Shown here: positions 1 through 12,540 of the stretch, piece by piece
Layout of the letters: every line of letters starts with the position of its first letter
How positions within the stretch are numbered: position 1 is the stretch's first letter
Assembly: GCF_963966145.1 (NCBI RefSeq)
Contig: NC_091055.1
Span: 4,154,001-4,218,000 of the forward strand
Source: Tenebrio molitor
Lineage: Eukaryota; Arthropoda; Insecta; Coleoptera; Tenebrionidae
Length of the DNA stretch: 64,000 nucleotides
Direction of reading: 5' to 3'
The notes under the pieces: generated by a model
What the model was told of the DNA's origin: nothing
What the model saw: the letters and a program-made list of their open reading frames with translations, nothing else
Database searches by the model: none
Position numbers and translations under genes: made by a program

Positions 1-3000
1 AAGTGTACAGCCCCATCTCTCGGCCATCGTCGACCGAAGGTAACGCGCTCACGATGACGGAAGTTCGACCGTCGGAATTATCCCCTGACGGTCGGACCTC
101 GTCGCTGCCCCCAACCTCGATAATCACTTCGTCAGGTCGGTCGGTTGCAGGTCTGGAGGGTCTGGCGTACACGCCCCTGCCCAGAGCGGAGATCAGGCCG
201 TACCACGAGTCGTACTTCGCCGACGTGAAGCCGCCGATAGAGGGCGAGCCGATGCGTCCGAATTTCGTGGCCGAGGGTTTGGCGGCGAGCTTGCAAGCGC
301 GCGTCCTCGCCCCGCCCCAGATCAAGGAAGAAGTGGACGTGTATGATCGGAGGGGGTACGTCCAGCAGGGATTGTTGCCTCCGATGACGCCCTACCAAGA
401 GCAGAACGGGTCGACGATCAAGAGCGAAAGCGTCACCGATTGCCAGTACAAAAGAGAATCGCCCCTGGTGCCGGGACCGATTCGTAACTCGCTCAAACGG
501 AATTACGATCCGCACAGGTTGGGTTTCGGTAGTAACGTCTCGCCGGAACCGCACTCGAATACGTCGACGCCTCTGGTCGACGAAGTACAAGAACCGCCTC
601 GCGTCAGGAAGTGCACCGAAGAAGGTAAGACGGAGTGTTCTCTGCACGGGTTATTCGTAGTATTTTTGTTTGGATCTTGTATTTTTTTGTTTGGTTTTCT
701 TTCAGTAATTATTATTTTTCGGTATTTTTATTTGTTCATTCAGAATTAGACATATTTCTTGTGTTTAGGAACAAGTAGTGTTTTGTTGTCGCTTTAAAAA
801 ATTACTACTAACACTTCAACAATATTATCGTGTATCTATCTGAACATTATTAAATCAAAATTCTTCAACAAGTTGTACGTTTTATCTAAATTTAAGACAA
901 TTAGCTTTAATTACCAACACTAAAATGACAAAAAAAAATCAGTTTTTACTACTCGACATGTTTGAAAATTTTATAGATCACATAACGTTTCGGTTGAGGG
1001 TTCATTAACGCAATATCTCACCTCTTTCCTTTAACTTGTACTACTAACAGATATAATTTTCAAGTATGTGATGACATTCGAAATTACACGGAGCAACTGT
1101 TTTCTTTCTGGCAGTGCAGACAAGAATTTTATCAATTTTTACGTTCACGCTCTTTTATTATTATCACTACGTCCAGAAGTACAGCGAAGAAGAAAATATT
1201 TCAGATTTTTATCACTAGAAAAAATGAGAGCTATCGATAAATCAAAAAGTATGCAAGGAAGAAATTTCTGAGTTTCTGACAAAAAATTGAATTTGAATCG
1301 AAAATTTATGATTGTGAGCATTAAAAAAGATTGCGAAGAAAATTTATGACTGAATGAATGATGTAAAACAAAATCGAATTTGTTTAACGTTCAAACTAAA
1401 AGAATGACACTGATCTGTGAAGGATTTGGACTCTGCATCGAACATTTCGTGTCAAGTTTTCCAAAAAAAAATATTTACATTGTTGTAAACGTGTGGGAGA
1501 TCGTATTGTCGTGACAACTTTTTTTCTTGTGTTCAGCTTATGTATTGTACTTTTGGTTGTTAATTTTTGTTCACTGAAGCTTTACATTCCTCGTGCCTTC
1601 GTAAGTATTTGTCGGTCAAATTCGTACGAATCAGTCGACGACGTGACTTGTCTTCGTCGTGACCGACCCCAGACGCGCAAATAAATATTACACCACTGTT
1701 AAATTTCAACTTCATCCGAAGCACTTACGTAACACGAATTATTATTGGAACGTAAAGCTTAAATCTTTGTGCCATTGTTGGAATTTGTTTGAAAGAATCA
1801 TCAATTTCCGTGGAATAGTTTTTTTTTTTTTTTTTTTTCGAATGAAGTGTAATTTTTATCGTATTCTTTTTATTTTTCGTTTTGTAATCATAATGATTCG
1901 ATAATGAACGATTCGATTTCGGGACAACGTCGTTTTTCCACACCAGTATTTAATTAATTTTTTTTGAGCTGTTGGGCAACCGATTAATTTGTTTGTTTTG
2001 TTAATTTTTCTAGCCCATCGTTTTGACATGTTTAAAAAAAAAACGTTCGTGTGAAAAGCTCTCCTTGTCGAGTGATGAATAAATTCGGCAATAAACGACT
2101 CCAGGTGTATTACTTTCGATGTTTTCTCTTTTTCAGAGTCATTGCTTGGACGTGTAACGGCCATCTTCGCTTGATTCGTGTAAAGTGAGGGTTTAGATTT
2201 ATTGCCGAATAGTTCCTCACTCGTCAAAGAGACTGTAGCACATACGCTCTCGTTTCAGACGTATGCGCATGCGTTTGGTGCTTTTAGGTGACTGATAAAT
2301 TGAAAGTTGCGGTCCACCGTGTCAGAAAGTAAATATGGTACAGAATTGTGTTTAGATTAATGTTGATTGTTGTGGTTGTGGTTTGATTAAAAATCAGAAA
2401 TATTGTTTCTTTTCTACGTTGTTACTTGTGGGCATTGCGGTGTGAAAGTAGCTTAAGATGACGCTTCTGCTTGACTTTCTAGCACCCGTTTGTTGTTTTC
2501 GCTTTTGTTCGATGATTTATTTCCCGTTTCTTGATCTGTTCCAATTCAATTCTATTTTATTTTTAGGACTTTATAAAGTACTTGTTGTGGTGTTGGAGTA
2601 AGTTTAGGATAAACTAGTGAAAAAGAAACAAACATTATTGCACGATTAAAACTTTTGTCTTTTGTAGTTTCGGCCACACTAAATTTGGTACGAAAAGTTT
2701 TTCGTGTTATAATGGTACTTGGTGTTGAAATTCTTATATTTACTGTAGTTTGTTTGCGTTGACTAGGAGGCAGCACATTCAGGCATGCACAATCACACGC
2801 GCACAATATAGCGCATGCATAATACCCCTACCATACTAGATTTAGATGGCTGATTAAGTTTGGTGGTAAGTAGCTTTGCGCTATTATTTTAATTTTGCTG
2901 AGCTCTTTTAATAATTACTCTTGGTGGTGGTATAAGTTTGATTCATTTAATTCAGATCCCATTTGATTTTATTTTATTTGACAGTGTTGGTACTTAATGA

Positions 3001-3664
3001 TTCAGTCATTTATTTTATGTTTATTATAGGCATCTGTCCTCCCCACCCCCCAACCCCCATTTTTTCCGTCCACAAACGCCGTTAAATAATGTCGATTGTC
3101 TCTGTAGATGCCGACGTAGAGGAAGAAGGTGAAGAGTCGAAATGGCAGGACCGAATCAGTTCGGGTTTCGACCGGTTGGTGGCGTTCGCGTCCACCGAAC
3201 TGGACAAGAGGAGGAGGTCGACGGAGGGCAGCGACAGCTGCAACACTTCACCGGATTCCGGCATAGGTCACGGCGACATACCCCCTTCTTCCATAACGAT
3301 GGTCCCGGCTAAGCAGACGCTCAAGCTGAATCCGAATTCGAAACCCACGCTTTTCAAAATGCCAAACAAAATTTACCTGGAGAGTCCGCCGATAGGGGAC
3401 AACGGGAACGAGGAGGCCGGGCCGCCGAGGACGCCGTCGCCGTCGTCGATCGGTAACGTTTCGTTGAACTACAGTCCGGAACCACCAAACGAGAAGACCC
3501 AGCCGTGTCTGAATCCGGCTTTACTTAAGTACCAACGGCACACCGAAGACAGGAAAGTCAAGCCGGATCAGCACTACAAGAAGAAGTTTTACTACAGGGA
3601 ACAGTGGAGGGATGATTCTTGGCAAAATCGAGGCCACGATCGGTACTGTTCGTGGAAAAATTGA
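1..3664 (+). CDS. Unidentified, probably nuclear regulatory protein; last two exons, 5' end outside window
   Basis: Two coding exons are visible. The first is open from base 1 (codons in frame with base 3) to 624 and ends in a GTAAGA donor. The second runs 3108-3664 after a pyrimidine-rich TCTCTGTAG acceptor and ends in TGA. Phases match: a G at 624 plus AT at 3108 makes GAT (Asp). About 392 residues are present. The product is rich in Pro, Ser and charged residues with no membrane segment. It contains two sumoylation-type sites (IKEE, IKSE), an acidic patch EEEGEE just after the splice, the stretch FDRLVAFASTELDKRRR, a SPDSGIGHGD motif and a basic/aromatic C-terminus (HYKKKFYYREQW). The exons are clearly more GC-rich than the intron. 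Composition and motifs suggest a transcription or chromatin regulator, but this is inference; I do not recognise the family. The true start lies upstream of the window. Confidence 0.75.
625..3107 (+). other. Intron of the first gene
   Basis: AT-rich intron with homopolymer T runs. No convincing coding exon was seen on either strand. Around 2250-2270 and 2780-2820 there are GCGCATGC-type alternating stretches that partly resemble NRF-1 sites. I see nothing else. Confidence 0.6.
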
Positions 3665-6229
3665 CTCTTTACACGAAATAAGGCAGTTGTTTTTTTTTTT
3701 AATTATTATTCTGTTTTGATTTTTTTTTGTTTTTGGCGGTCACTATCAATTGCGATTTCACACAGCAAACCAGAGAAGCGGCTAGAGCCGTACTAGTTAA
3801 TTTACAAACTATATTTATTTTTACTTTTATTTATACTATTTATCTCTGTCTAAATGGAATTTTTACAACTTGACTATTTATACAAGTACATTTTTTTTGC
3901 GGTTTTGAGCTTTATACTTTTATATTCATGTTAGATAATTTTATCGAGTCACATAGGGACTCACACACGTTTAAATATTCTATTCCGTCTTTACCTTTTA
4001 TTGAATCAACATTCGTCGGTTATGTGTTCACTAGACTGAAAGAATAATTAAACGTGTGTGACTGGAATCGTTCGAAGGTGCGTCGAGTGAGACGCACCTT
4101 CGGAGATGCGATAGTGCAAACTCTAGCATTTCGATGTTATGATGGATGTTTTTACAAAAGTCAATTAATCAATTTCCTGTTTCGATTTAGATGTTGGCAA
4201 GCCATTAAATTTGATTTTTGTTTTGCATATGTTGGAGAATCTGTATGGTTTAAGTAAGAATTATAGCATCGATTGCGGCAATGCTAGATGTGGTGTAGGT
4301 GTTTTTTGTTTGTTTTTTTTTCGAGTAGGTGGTTAACAGTATGGTTTCAATCACTAGAAAATTATCGTGGACTAGAAAAATTGTAACTCTGCGTTTTTAG
4401 CATGAATTAATGGAGACTGTAACTTTGTGTTCATAAATTGGAATGATTTAAGGAGTTTCACTATTAATTTATTAAATTTACTTGTAAGAGTATTTTAATT
4501 TTTACTAACGTATTGAAGACAAACACTGCCTGATAAAATCTCATAAAACTGTTTTCAAAATTATTAAGAATAATTTATTTGTACATTGTACATATGTTTT
4601 TAGAACTTAGCGATAGTTATTTAGGGACACCATATTGTAAAAAGCATAGTTAATTTAAAGAAAACAACATAGGTAATTTATAGTGGGGAGACGCGACGCG
4701 ACGCCTATGTTCCGTGTTTGAAGACCGATTTTTACGTACAAGTGTAATACTGCCATTTTCACCGTTCATAAATTTACATTCAGTATATGTCATTTATAAC
4801 GAGAAGATAATAATTGACTTGTACTTGTTAAAGTGTTATGCTTGTAATTGTTTAAAGTAGTTCAAAAATCGTATTTGCACGTTCCACGTCGTTTACACGG
4901 TCCTCATGTACATTGTAACGCATTTTTGGGGGGTTTCAAACATCCATGTACAAAGACTAAAACTGTCGTTGCAAACGTTTTTACATATTTGTACATAACA
5001 AGATATACAAAACTTTATTTCCGGCTCGTATGCTCCAACGATTCTTTGCATAACAGTTTTTCAAACTTTGTATGAAAAATCGATTCTTTTTGTATCATGT
5101 TTCATGGGCATCTTTCCAAAAAATTAAAAACTTTTTAAGTGATATTTTGTCTATTTTGTACAAAAATACTTTTTTGTTATTATTGTAACCTCATTGTCTT
5201 TTTGAATTCATTTGTTGTCTTTTGCGCATTATGTTTATAGTCTATTTTTTTAGTGCTACCATCGATGTTAACAATTTTAGACGTTTTGTTTGTTAAATTT
5301 TATTTCTGTGTGAACATTTTACTTATAACCCATACTATTATATTCATTTATTATTAATATACACTCGCAATTCTCATCCTCCCAGTCTTAAAATTTTTTA
5401 CCTTCAAAACTATGTCGCTTGTTCGAAAGTTTTATCAGATTCATCATTCATGAAACCCATTTTGAAAAAGCCAAAGTTTTGTCTTATTTAATTAAATACT
5501 TTAGACTGAGAATTTTCTTTTTAAATCATCAAAGTTCAGCGGTTGAAAATAGTAAAGGATAGCTCTCAGGATTACTATGAATGTGAATAAGACTAGGAAT
5601 AGAATGTATGTTACGTGTAAACAATAAGTTGGTAATTATTATGGTATCCTTTTAACTGCCATTAATTTAATAAACACTTCTATGTAAATTTCCCATTTTT
5701 TCACGTTACCTTCCACTTTTATAGATCACAAAAACCCTTCAAAGATATTTTATAATTTATTAGTGTATCTTACATGTTATGAAAACAATAAGAATTTGGA
5801 ACGAACATATTAATTAATCTGAAGTCATATACAAAATACCACATAACATAAATAAACAGATGCTACGCTATTAAATATTTAGTGATGAAAACAATAGTTT
5901 TAAATGTAACAAAGCCTATTGTTAAGTACAAGCTGTAATTTGTGGTAAATGAGGCATGTCCTGTCGGAATAATGATAGCTCTTCAACCCTTAAGAAGACT
6001 AATAAAAATATTTACAGTACAACCTAACACTTCTGAGTGGATGTTTGTTGACGTATTAATATATTTCAAGAAATATGCACATTTAACACAATCATATAGT
6101 GTTCCTTTTGTTTCTTTGAATACACGTTCACAAGTGGTGACATATAACGATCAACGCAATTAAAATTTTTAAAAAAGTATACTAAATACTGAGAAAGATC
6201 AAAGAGAGTACAACAATAGGACTAAATTT
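3665..6229. other. 3' flank shared by two tail-to-tail genes
   Basis: No coding exon seen. The first gene's 3' UTR must lie here, with a candidate AATAAA at 5669-5674. SCAMP, on the other strand, has a candidate signal (TTTATT read on +) at 5756-5761. The first gene and SCAMP therefore converge. One strong hairpin, 4073-4102, is listed separately. At 4689-4702 there is a short GACGC-rich run. Confidence 0.5.
4073..4102. repeat. Perfect 12-bp inverted repeat (stem-loop)
   Basis: Arms CGAAGGTGCGTC (4073-4084) and GACGCACCTTCG (4091-4102) are exact reverse complements around a 6-base loop GAGTGA. The GC-rich stem stands out in AT-rich 3' flanking DNA about 410 bp after the first gene's stop codon. 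It could be a structured 3' UTR element or a small foldback relic; the sequence does not decide. Confidence 0.7.
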
Positions 6230-9200
6230 TTAGTATCTAGTGTTAGTAGTGTTTTGGCTAAATTGTGACTGCACGGCTGCTGCGGCGACGTTACTGGCGG
6301 CGCTCCTCACGTGCTGGTTGCGAAGAAATTCAGTCGTAAACTCTTGTTGAGCTTTGGCTAAACTAGCTCCGGTGCTTCTGTACATGCGGTGAATCTGAAA
6401 ATATACTTCCGTCGGTCCAACATTCGTAACAAATCTAACCGTAAATGACGGTGCTGATAATCGTTATTAAGAGGAAAGAAAACATTATAGATAAACATTT
6501 AGATAAAAATGATCTCATTGATAACGGGAGATATTACTCCCCCTGAACGGAGCCTCAACAATTTCTCTCACCTTCGTTATAAGGAACAAATCTCCAGCGG
6601 CGGCACATCCGAATCCTGCTGCAACAATTAACGCTAGAATTCCTTTGATGATGCTCCAAGCGTTATTGTCGAAAGTCCCGATGGCAGTTATTACCCCACT
6701 AAAACGGTCGCACAATTATTACACAACTCCTTTCGCTGATAAAGTTATCAAAATTGTGACTGTCTGATGAAAATCTTTTTATTTGATTTTAACAGGGCGA
6801 AATAGTGTCAGGTCACAATTTAAACAACTTTAAATGTTGCGAAATGTGTCTAGAACGTACATAGTTCCGGAACCGGGAATTCCTATAGCTTGAATAGTCG
6901 TAACGACAAACTGAAAGAAGAAAATGAAGAAAAACACCATGAAATTGAACGACGAATCTGAACGGAATGCTTTGTACGCTGGTCGGAACCAGCACAAGTA
7001 AGAAAATGGTGTGAACAACAACGTATATAAAATCCCAAGTCCAATTATCATGAAATCTGTCAATATGATGCCTCCGAGAACGTTTAGCAACATTATGATT
7101 CCATGGACTGAAAAACAACGTGATAAACGCGTAACATTTTTTTTTTTTTTTGGAAAACTTACATATCCACAGATAATACAAATGACGCACTATTTTCTGG
7201 AATTCTAAAGGTATATCGACTTGAATGTCTTGATAAAAACACGGTTGAAAACAGCACTGTTCAGGAAGTGGCGGCCAATTGTTACGTCTCACGTTGTACG
7301 AAGATTGCCGCATTTCTTCCTCTCGACGTGCTAGTTCTTCTTCTTTTCGCTCAAGTTCCTCTTGACGTCTCTGAAGCAGAGTCGTGCAGGTTCAAATATT
7401 GAATTTAATGAAAAAATATCGATCGAAACATTTGCCATGTTCCAACTTAAAACGTAAAGTTACGGTTATTTCGGGAGAAACCGGCGATGCAGAAAGTTCT
7501 TGGAGTCATTAAAGTATGTAGATTTAGGCCTAAATTGGTCAGGCGAGAGTTTATTTTCTGCGAGAGATAATATAGCAATACAATTTAAAACAAATAGGTG
7601 AAATGAGAGGATCACTCTGTATACAGGGTGTTGTGAAAGTCCACGTAATAAATTTAATCACCAATCTTTAAAAGAAACACTTTTTACATATTGACCTTTT
7701 TTTGATAGGTTTTTTTTACATTTTTTCTAACGCCTAGTTTGACACTTTCCTCATGGGATAATCATCAATTGAGGATTCGAATGGGGAAGGAATTTTTTTC
7801 CCGGTCAGCAAATGATTTTTTTGACGTGATATTTAAAATAAAAATTAATATAAAATTATCATAATAATGTAAAGGAAATAAATTAAAATAATTTCTTGAA
7901 AAACCAGATATATTAAAAAACGAATAACGTAGAAAAGAAGAAACGTAAGAGTCAGTGAAAATGTTTTTGTGCGATAAAAACTACATCGTTTTTTTTGAAG
8001 AAAAAACGATCGGTGTTCTAATACTAACAATTTTTACTGCTTTCATTCGAGTAATTTTTTTTCGTGCTTCGTTATCAATGGATGTGTAAACACATGAGCG
8101 GGTATGAATTTTAGGATTCCAATTACATATATTCAATTTTAACTCTCTTTTGAAGAATTTTTGGAAACTAGGATATTTTTTTATTTTAACGAGTCCTTCC
8201 ATGACACCCGGTATATACGGTCTCCAATGCGAAAAAAACCTTAGTACACAGTAAAAATTACTTTTTCTTTTTAGTACAATGAAAAACGTTGCATAAAAAT
8301 TCTAGACAAAAAATAAACTTCTATCCATAATAAATTGATAATCCCACCTAATCTCAAAACAGATGAATTGCTTTGTATAGATGTATCAGTTACTGACAAT
8401 TTAAGAACGAAAATTTAATATTTCTTTTTTTAGAATACTTAATTGCCAGATAATAAAAAAGGTGTACATACAGAGTACCTTAAAAAATCAATTCTAATTA
8501 ATCAGACTTGTTACTAAAATACACTGAAAAGTGCATGGCAATAAAAAATGTTTGCTTTTTTTTAAACTCCCGTTTATTGGACTATTCAAACAGCGCTAAA
8601 ATTTTATTGTTTTCTTTCTTTCTTTCTGCTGTATTTTAGATTACTTATCAATTAAAATTCAACATTGTGAGAGTGACCTAAATTCGTTCATTTACATTTA
8701 GTAGTTGATAATTATCATGCATCTTAAATTGGTGGATGTAATTTGATATAAGACACAATTCTCCATTCCAAGTCCACAATACAGCGTGGAGAATAAATAA
8801 TAATCATGCTAACATCCCTTCTAAGACTGTATGAGAAAAATGACACATCTGCATTTAAAATATTTATATAGATTTTATAATTTTCATTTAGCCAGCTCTG
8901 TTTAAAACTACTTACTTGTAACTCTTCCGTATTCAGGTTGGGTTTAGGTTCATGAGTCTGTTGACCACTTTTGGTGTAAGCTGGAGGTTCCTGGGTTGGC
9001 TGCATGATCGCGGGTGTCGTATTAGGCTGATTATAGCCGATCTAAAACAAAACGCGTAAACCGACGCAGTTACCAAAAGAGCGACCACTCACAGGCCTCG
9101 TATTTTGGGGTTGATTATCAAAAGGGTTGTAATCATTGACATTGATTTGGGCACTGGTATTCCTAGCTACTTGCTGTACCGACGGATCCTTAAACAATCA

Positions 9201-9334
9201 CGGAATAGCAACGTGCGTCATAATATTTTGAAAATCTCGATGGTAAAAGTTGTCATCGTCATGACAGTATAACTTACCGCAAACGGATTGTCAATAGTCG
9301 GCTCACCGAACGGATTATCCTCGAAACCTGACAT
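6230..9334 (-). CDS. Scamp: Secretory carrier-associated membrane protein (SCAMP)
   Basis: Seven exons, read on the minus strand: 9334-9278, 9188-9093, 9041-8916, 7370-7163, 7107-6861, 6698-6572 and 6394-6230. All joins are GT-AG and in phase, giving 341 residues, the usual length for the family. The N-terminus has three NPF motifs (residues about 7, 16 and 40), which bind EH-domain proteins in endocytosis. A charged coiled coil follows (about 94-113), then four membrane helices in the SCAMP arrangement. The conserved E-peptide between helices 2 and 3 is clear: CWFRPAYKAFRSDSSF, about 201-216. The C-terminal tail keeps the YRSTGASLAKAQQEF motif. SCAMPs are post-Golgi and endosomal four-helix proteins that act in vesicle recycling and exocytosis. 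The start is MSGFEDNPF at 9334. Intron 3 (1.5 kb) holds a mobile-element relic. Confidence 0.97.
7622..8215. mobile_element. Non-autonomous DNA transposon relic in SCAMP intron 3
   Basis: The left end reads TATACAGGGTGTTGTGAAAG and the right end, reverse-complemented, reads TATACCGGGTGTCATGGAAG. These form an imperfect terminal inverted repeat of about 20 bp, and TA dinucleotides adjoin both ends. CAGGGTGT termini flanked by TA are common among Tc1/mariner-type elements of arthropods. The roughly 594-bp interior is AT-rich with no intact transposase. It lies wholly within the intron between SCAMP exons 3 and 4, so it should be spliced out. Confidence 0.6.
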
Positions 9335-10783
9335 TTTCACAAAAATATTGTTTCTGTTTTAACAAACACTGCCACCTGAAATGATTTCCTAATCTTATCT
9401 ACAAATCCATTATCACACTTGACAGGACACCATATTTTAATTTTTAGCCATGTTGACAGTTGAATGCGCCATGCGCAGAACAAATCATAACTATCGTTGT
9501 TTTTTCTCTCTCTGATGCACTACCCGTAGGCTTAAAACTGAGATAGACGAAACGATTTAATTACTCACTAATAGGTGTCGCTGGATAATTTGCAGCGGCG
9601 TAGATGGGCACAGCGACGATGGGGGCAAATTTGGGGTCAAACGTCCAACGCACTTATCAGACCGTTTTGTCGAAATAAACCTTGTTAGTTAATTATTGAT
9701 TTCCTGTTGTCGTACCGATGAGATTATGAAATCAATTAATTATACTCGCAAAATTACAAACATGATGCAGCGTATGCAAATTTCAGGCGACCTTGATCTT
9801 GAAAATTGAAAGTCGATAGCTTATTGGATACTTATTGGATTTTTCAAATTTATGCTGTCTTTCTTTTAATATTTGACTAAAAAATATCAACAAAAACAAT
9901 TAAAATGTCCACTGAGTTCATTCAAGTTTCAAACTTATGTCATTTCTACAAAAAAATATGTTTTTATGAATGGAAAGAGAATCCTAGAAAGAGAATTTTG
10001 TTCTTTTTAAACTAGTGAAAGTCGATGGCATTTTTAGACACAGTTTGACACTGTAGCAAATTTATTTTAAACGGAAATGAGTTATACTTCAGGCAGTACG
10101 CAAGTCCAATATTTGTAATAACAATTATGGTAATTTTGCATATATCAACTCAAGAACAATAAATTGTCTTAAAAGTGGCTACTGTGAGGTTGATTTTATC
10201 CGCTTGCTGCTTGGCTTTGTGGGAATTTTTGCGATAATCTGAATACAATTTGGTTTGAAAGATTGCATTGGGTACTACATAGGTACTTCAGATTTTGGCA
10301 ACGGGAGTTGCAGTTTGGATTGCAGTTGAGCCACACGGTGATAACTTGTTCAAATATGAAAATTGTTTTTAAGTGAGTGAACTTTGACTGTAATAAATTA
10401 GTTTTTAGTGTAGTAATAGTCGTTGAGGCATATGACAATGTTGTATAATTTTATCAGGTGCGATTATCAGTATGCCATTTTTAGTGCAAAACTAAGTATC
10501 AGTCACACCCGAATTGCGCACAACAGCCGGACTAATCTAAAAATACACTTAAAAAAACAGTTGTGGGGTAAAGTTTGTGTTTAAATCGGTAGCACTTAAA
10601 CATAGCTTTGTTGTCTTCATGTAATTAAAAAGATCGTAAACATGTCACTGTCTCTGTCACGTCGCTTCTCGCTCTCGCCCGCGTTTTTGTGTTCGTCTAT
10701 TTCAATCTGACGTCTTTTTCTATAGGTGAAAAGGTGCTGTGAATAGCTGAAAATTATTAGAATTTTCGAAAAAGTGTGGAAAG
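9335..10783. other. Divergent intergenic region between SCAMP and p38
   Basis: The two genes start back to back here, about 1.45 kb apart. Next to SCAMP, near 9467-9478, a TGCGCCATGCGCA-like stretch resembles an NRF-1 site with one extra base. Next to p38, 10645-10690 is a CpG- and pyrimidine-rich stretch likely to lie near its transcription start. No coding exon was seen. Confidence 0.5.
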
Positions 10784-12540
10784 ATGTCGGGTTTTCACAA
10801 AGTCGAAGTGAACAAGACAGTGTGGGAGGTTCCCGAAAGGTACCAAATGCTCTCGGCCGTGGGTTCTGGAGCATACGGACAAGTTTGGTATGTAATTTTA
10901 ACACCTACCTACATTGCCCAATCGCGTTAAATATCATAAATTTCGGGCTTTTCCTCTAAAGAACGACACCCAAGCGGAAATTTTCCCTCGACAAAATGCT
11001 CCCGACAGTTGTCTTTGACTCTCGCCACCAAAATCGCGCTCTTCGCCACTTTTAGGTTAGGTTTTTAAAATGCAGACCTTAACCTATTTCACCCCTAATC
11101 CAGGATTATTTTCGCAGTTCCGCCGTCGACACCTTCTCAAATAAGAAAAAAGTTGCCATAAAAAAATTAGCCCGCCCGTTTCAGTCAGCTGTTCATGCCA
11201 AAAGGACGTACCGCGAATTAAAACTGCTGAAACACATGAGACACGAAAATGTAATAGGCTTGTTGAATGTATTTTATCCTCAACACGATAACAGCCAGGT
11301 GAGTACGTACGTTCAAAGAGACTGCTAATAAGGACGCCTGTCTCGCAGATCTACCTAGTCACTCACTTAATGGGGGCCGATTTAAATAACATTATACGTA
11401 CTCAGAAGCTAACAGATGATCACGTCCAATTCTTAGTATACCAGATATTACGTGGCCTAAAGTACATCCATTCAGCGGGAATAATACACAGGGTAAGATT
11501 CGTCTTTTTGAAAATCGAAAAATATGAAGTTCGCGGTGTTTGACAGTTCATGTGGTAACACTGGCGTAGATGACAGCAGGACTGTGACTTACTTCCCACT
11601 TGTCAAATTTCATTTTTAAAAATGATGAAAAATTATACACGTCATTAAATTAATCCTGATCAAAAGTCGACGCCAGTCTTGTGCACGACTGTCAACATAA
11701 GTTGCGTAACGCATAAATATCATCGTCTAGTAATTTGTACTGAAATAAATGTGAACACTTGGAGAAATACAATTTTGATTGTTTTGCACTTTTCAGGACT
11801 TAAAACCTTCAAATATAGCCGTAAATGAAGACTGTGAGCTGAAAATCCTCGATTTTGGCCTGGCCAGACCCACCGAAACCGAAATGACCGGATACGTAGC
11901 GACCAGATGGTACAGGGCGCCAGAAATAATGCTGAACTGGATGCACTACAACCAAACAGTCGATATTTGGTCGGTAGGATGTATCATGGCCGAATTGTTA
12001 ACAGGACGTACACTTTTTCCCGGCACCGATCGTATCCTTTTATAGTGCGCATGCGCACCAAGTGCCGAAGCGACTTTCCTTAATGCTTCCAGACATCCAC
12101 CAGCTCAACTTGATTATGGAGATATTGGGGACACCTAGTGACGATTTCATGCAGAAAATCACCTCGGAGAGTGTAACTTTGGGTGTTTTTTACCGGCGCA
12201 AAATTTTTGACGGTCGCTTTTACAGGCGAGGAGTTACATACAATCGCTACAACCACTGCCTAAGAAAGATTTGAATCAGTATTTCCTCGGAGCCAACCCC
12301 CAAGCGGTACACTTGTTAGGACTCATGTTGGAGTTGGACAGTGATAAGAGGATTACTGCCGAAAAGGCTCTAGCGCATCCGTATTTGACGGCCTACGCCG
12401 ACCCTCACGACGAACCGGTCTCCGCACCGTACGATCAGAGTATTGAAGATATGAATCTTCCCGTAGAAAAGTGGAAACAACTAGTTCTAGATGAAATAAA
12501 TTCGTTTGTTTATATACCTCCACAAAACGAGGAATCGTAA
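10784..12540 (+). CDS. p38: p38 mitogen-activated protein kinase
   Basis: Six exons: 10784-10887, 11118-11298, 11349-11492, 11797-12031, 12093-12172 and 12226-12540. All are in phase and give 352 residues, close to the usual 360. Visible kinase elements, in order, are the glycine loop GSGAYGQV (27-34), the catalytic lysine in VAIKK (Lys50), HRDLKPSN (142-149), DFG (162-164), the p38-specific activation motif TGY (174-176) within EMTGYVATRWYRAPE, then DIWSVGCIMAE and the C-lobe. The TGY dual-phosphorylation site separates p38 from ERK (TEY) and JNK (TPY). p38 kinases relay stress, immune and osmotic signals from MKK3/6-type kinases. The start ATG follows AAAG and has no in-frame rival. Candidate poly(A) signal AATAAA at 12638-12643. 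Intron 4 is only 61 bp and its donor (GTATCC) is weak. Confidence 0.97.
12046..12057. promoter_or_regulatory. NRF-1-like palindrome inside p38 intron 4
   Basis: TGCGCATGCGCA is a perfect 12-bp palindrome and an exact match to the consensus core of NRF-1, whose insect counterpart is Erect wing. It occupies a fifth of a 61-bp intron, an odd place for a promoter motif. Function is inferred from the motif alone. Confidence 0.4.

Noticed and set aside
132..647. Minus-strand open frame of 171 codons over the first exon
   Set aside because: It is the complement of a better-supported coding exon and is rich in arginine as expected for an antisense shadow of GC-rich sequence.
6813..7313. Minus-strand frame of 166 codons over SCAMP exons 4-5
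   Set aside because: It reads straight through the small intron at 7108-7162 and then in the wrong frame of exon 5; only its start matches SCAMP.
11052..11066. TTAGGTTAGG in p38 intron 1, like the insect telomere repeat
   Set aside because: Only two units, easily by chance; not a real interstitial telomere array.
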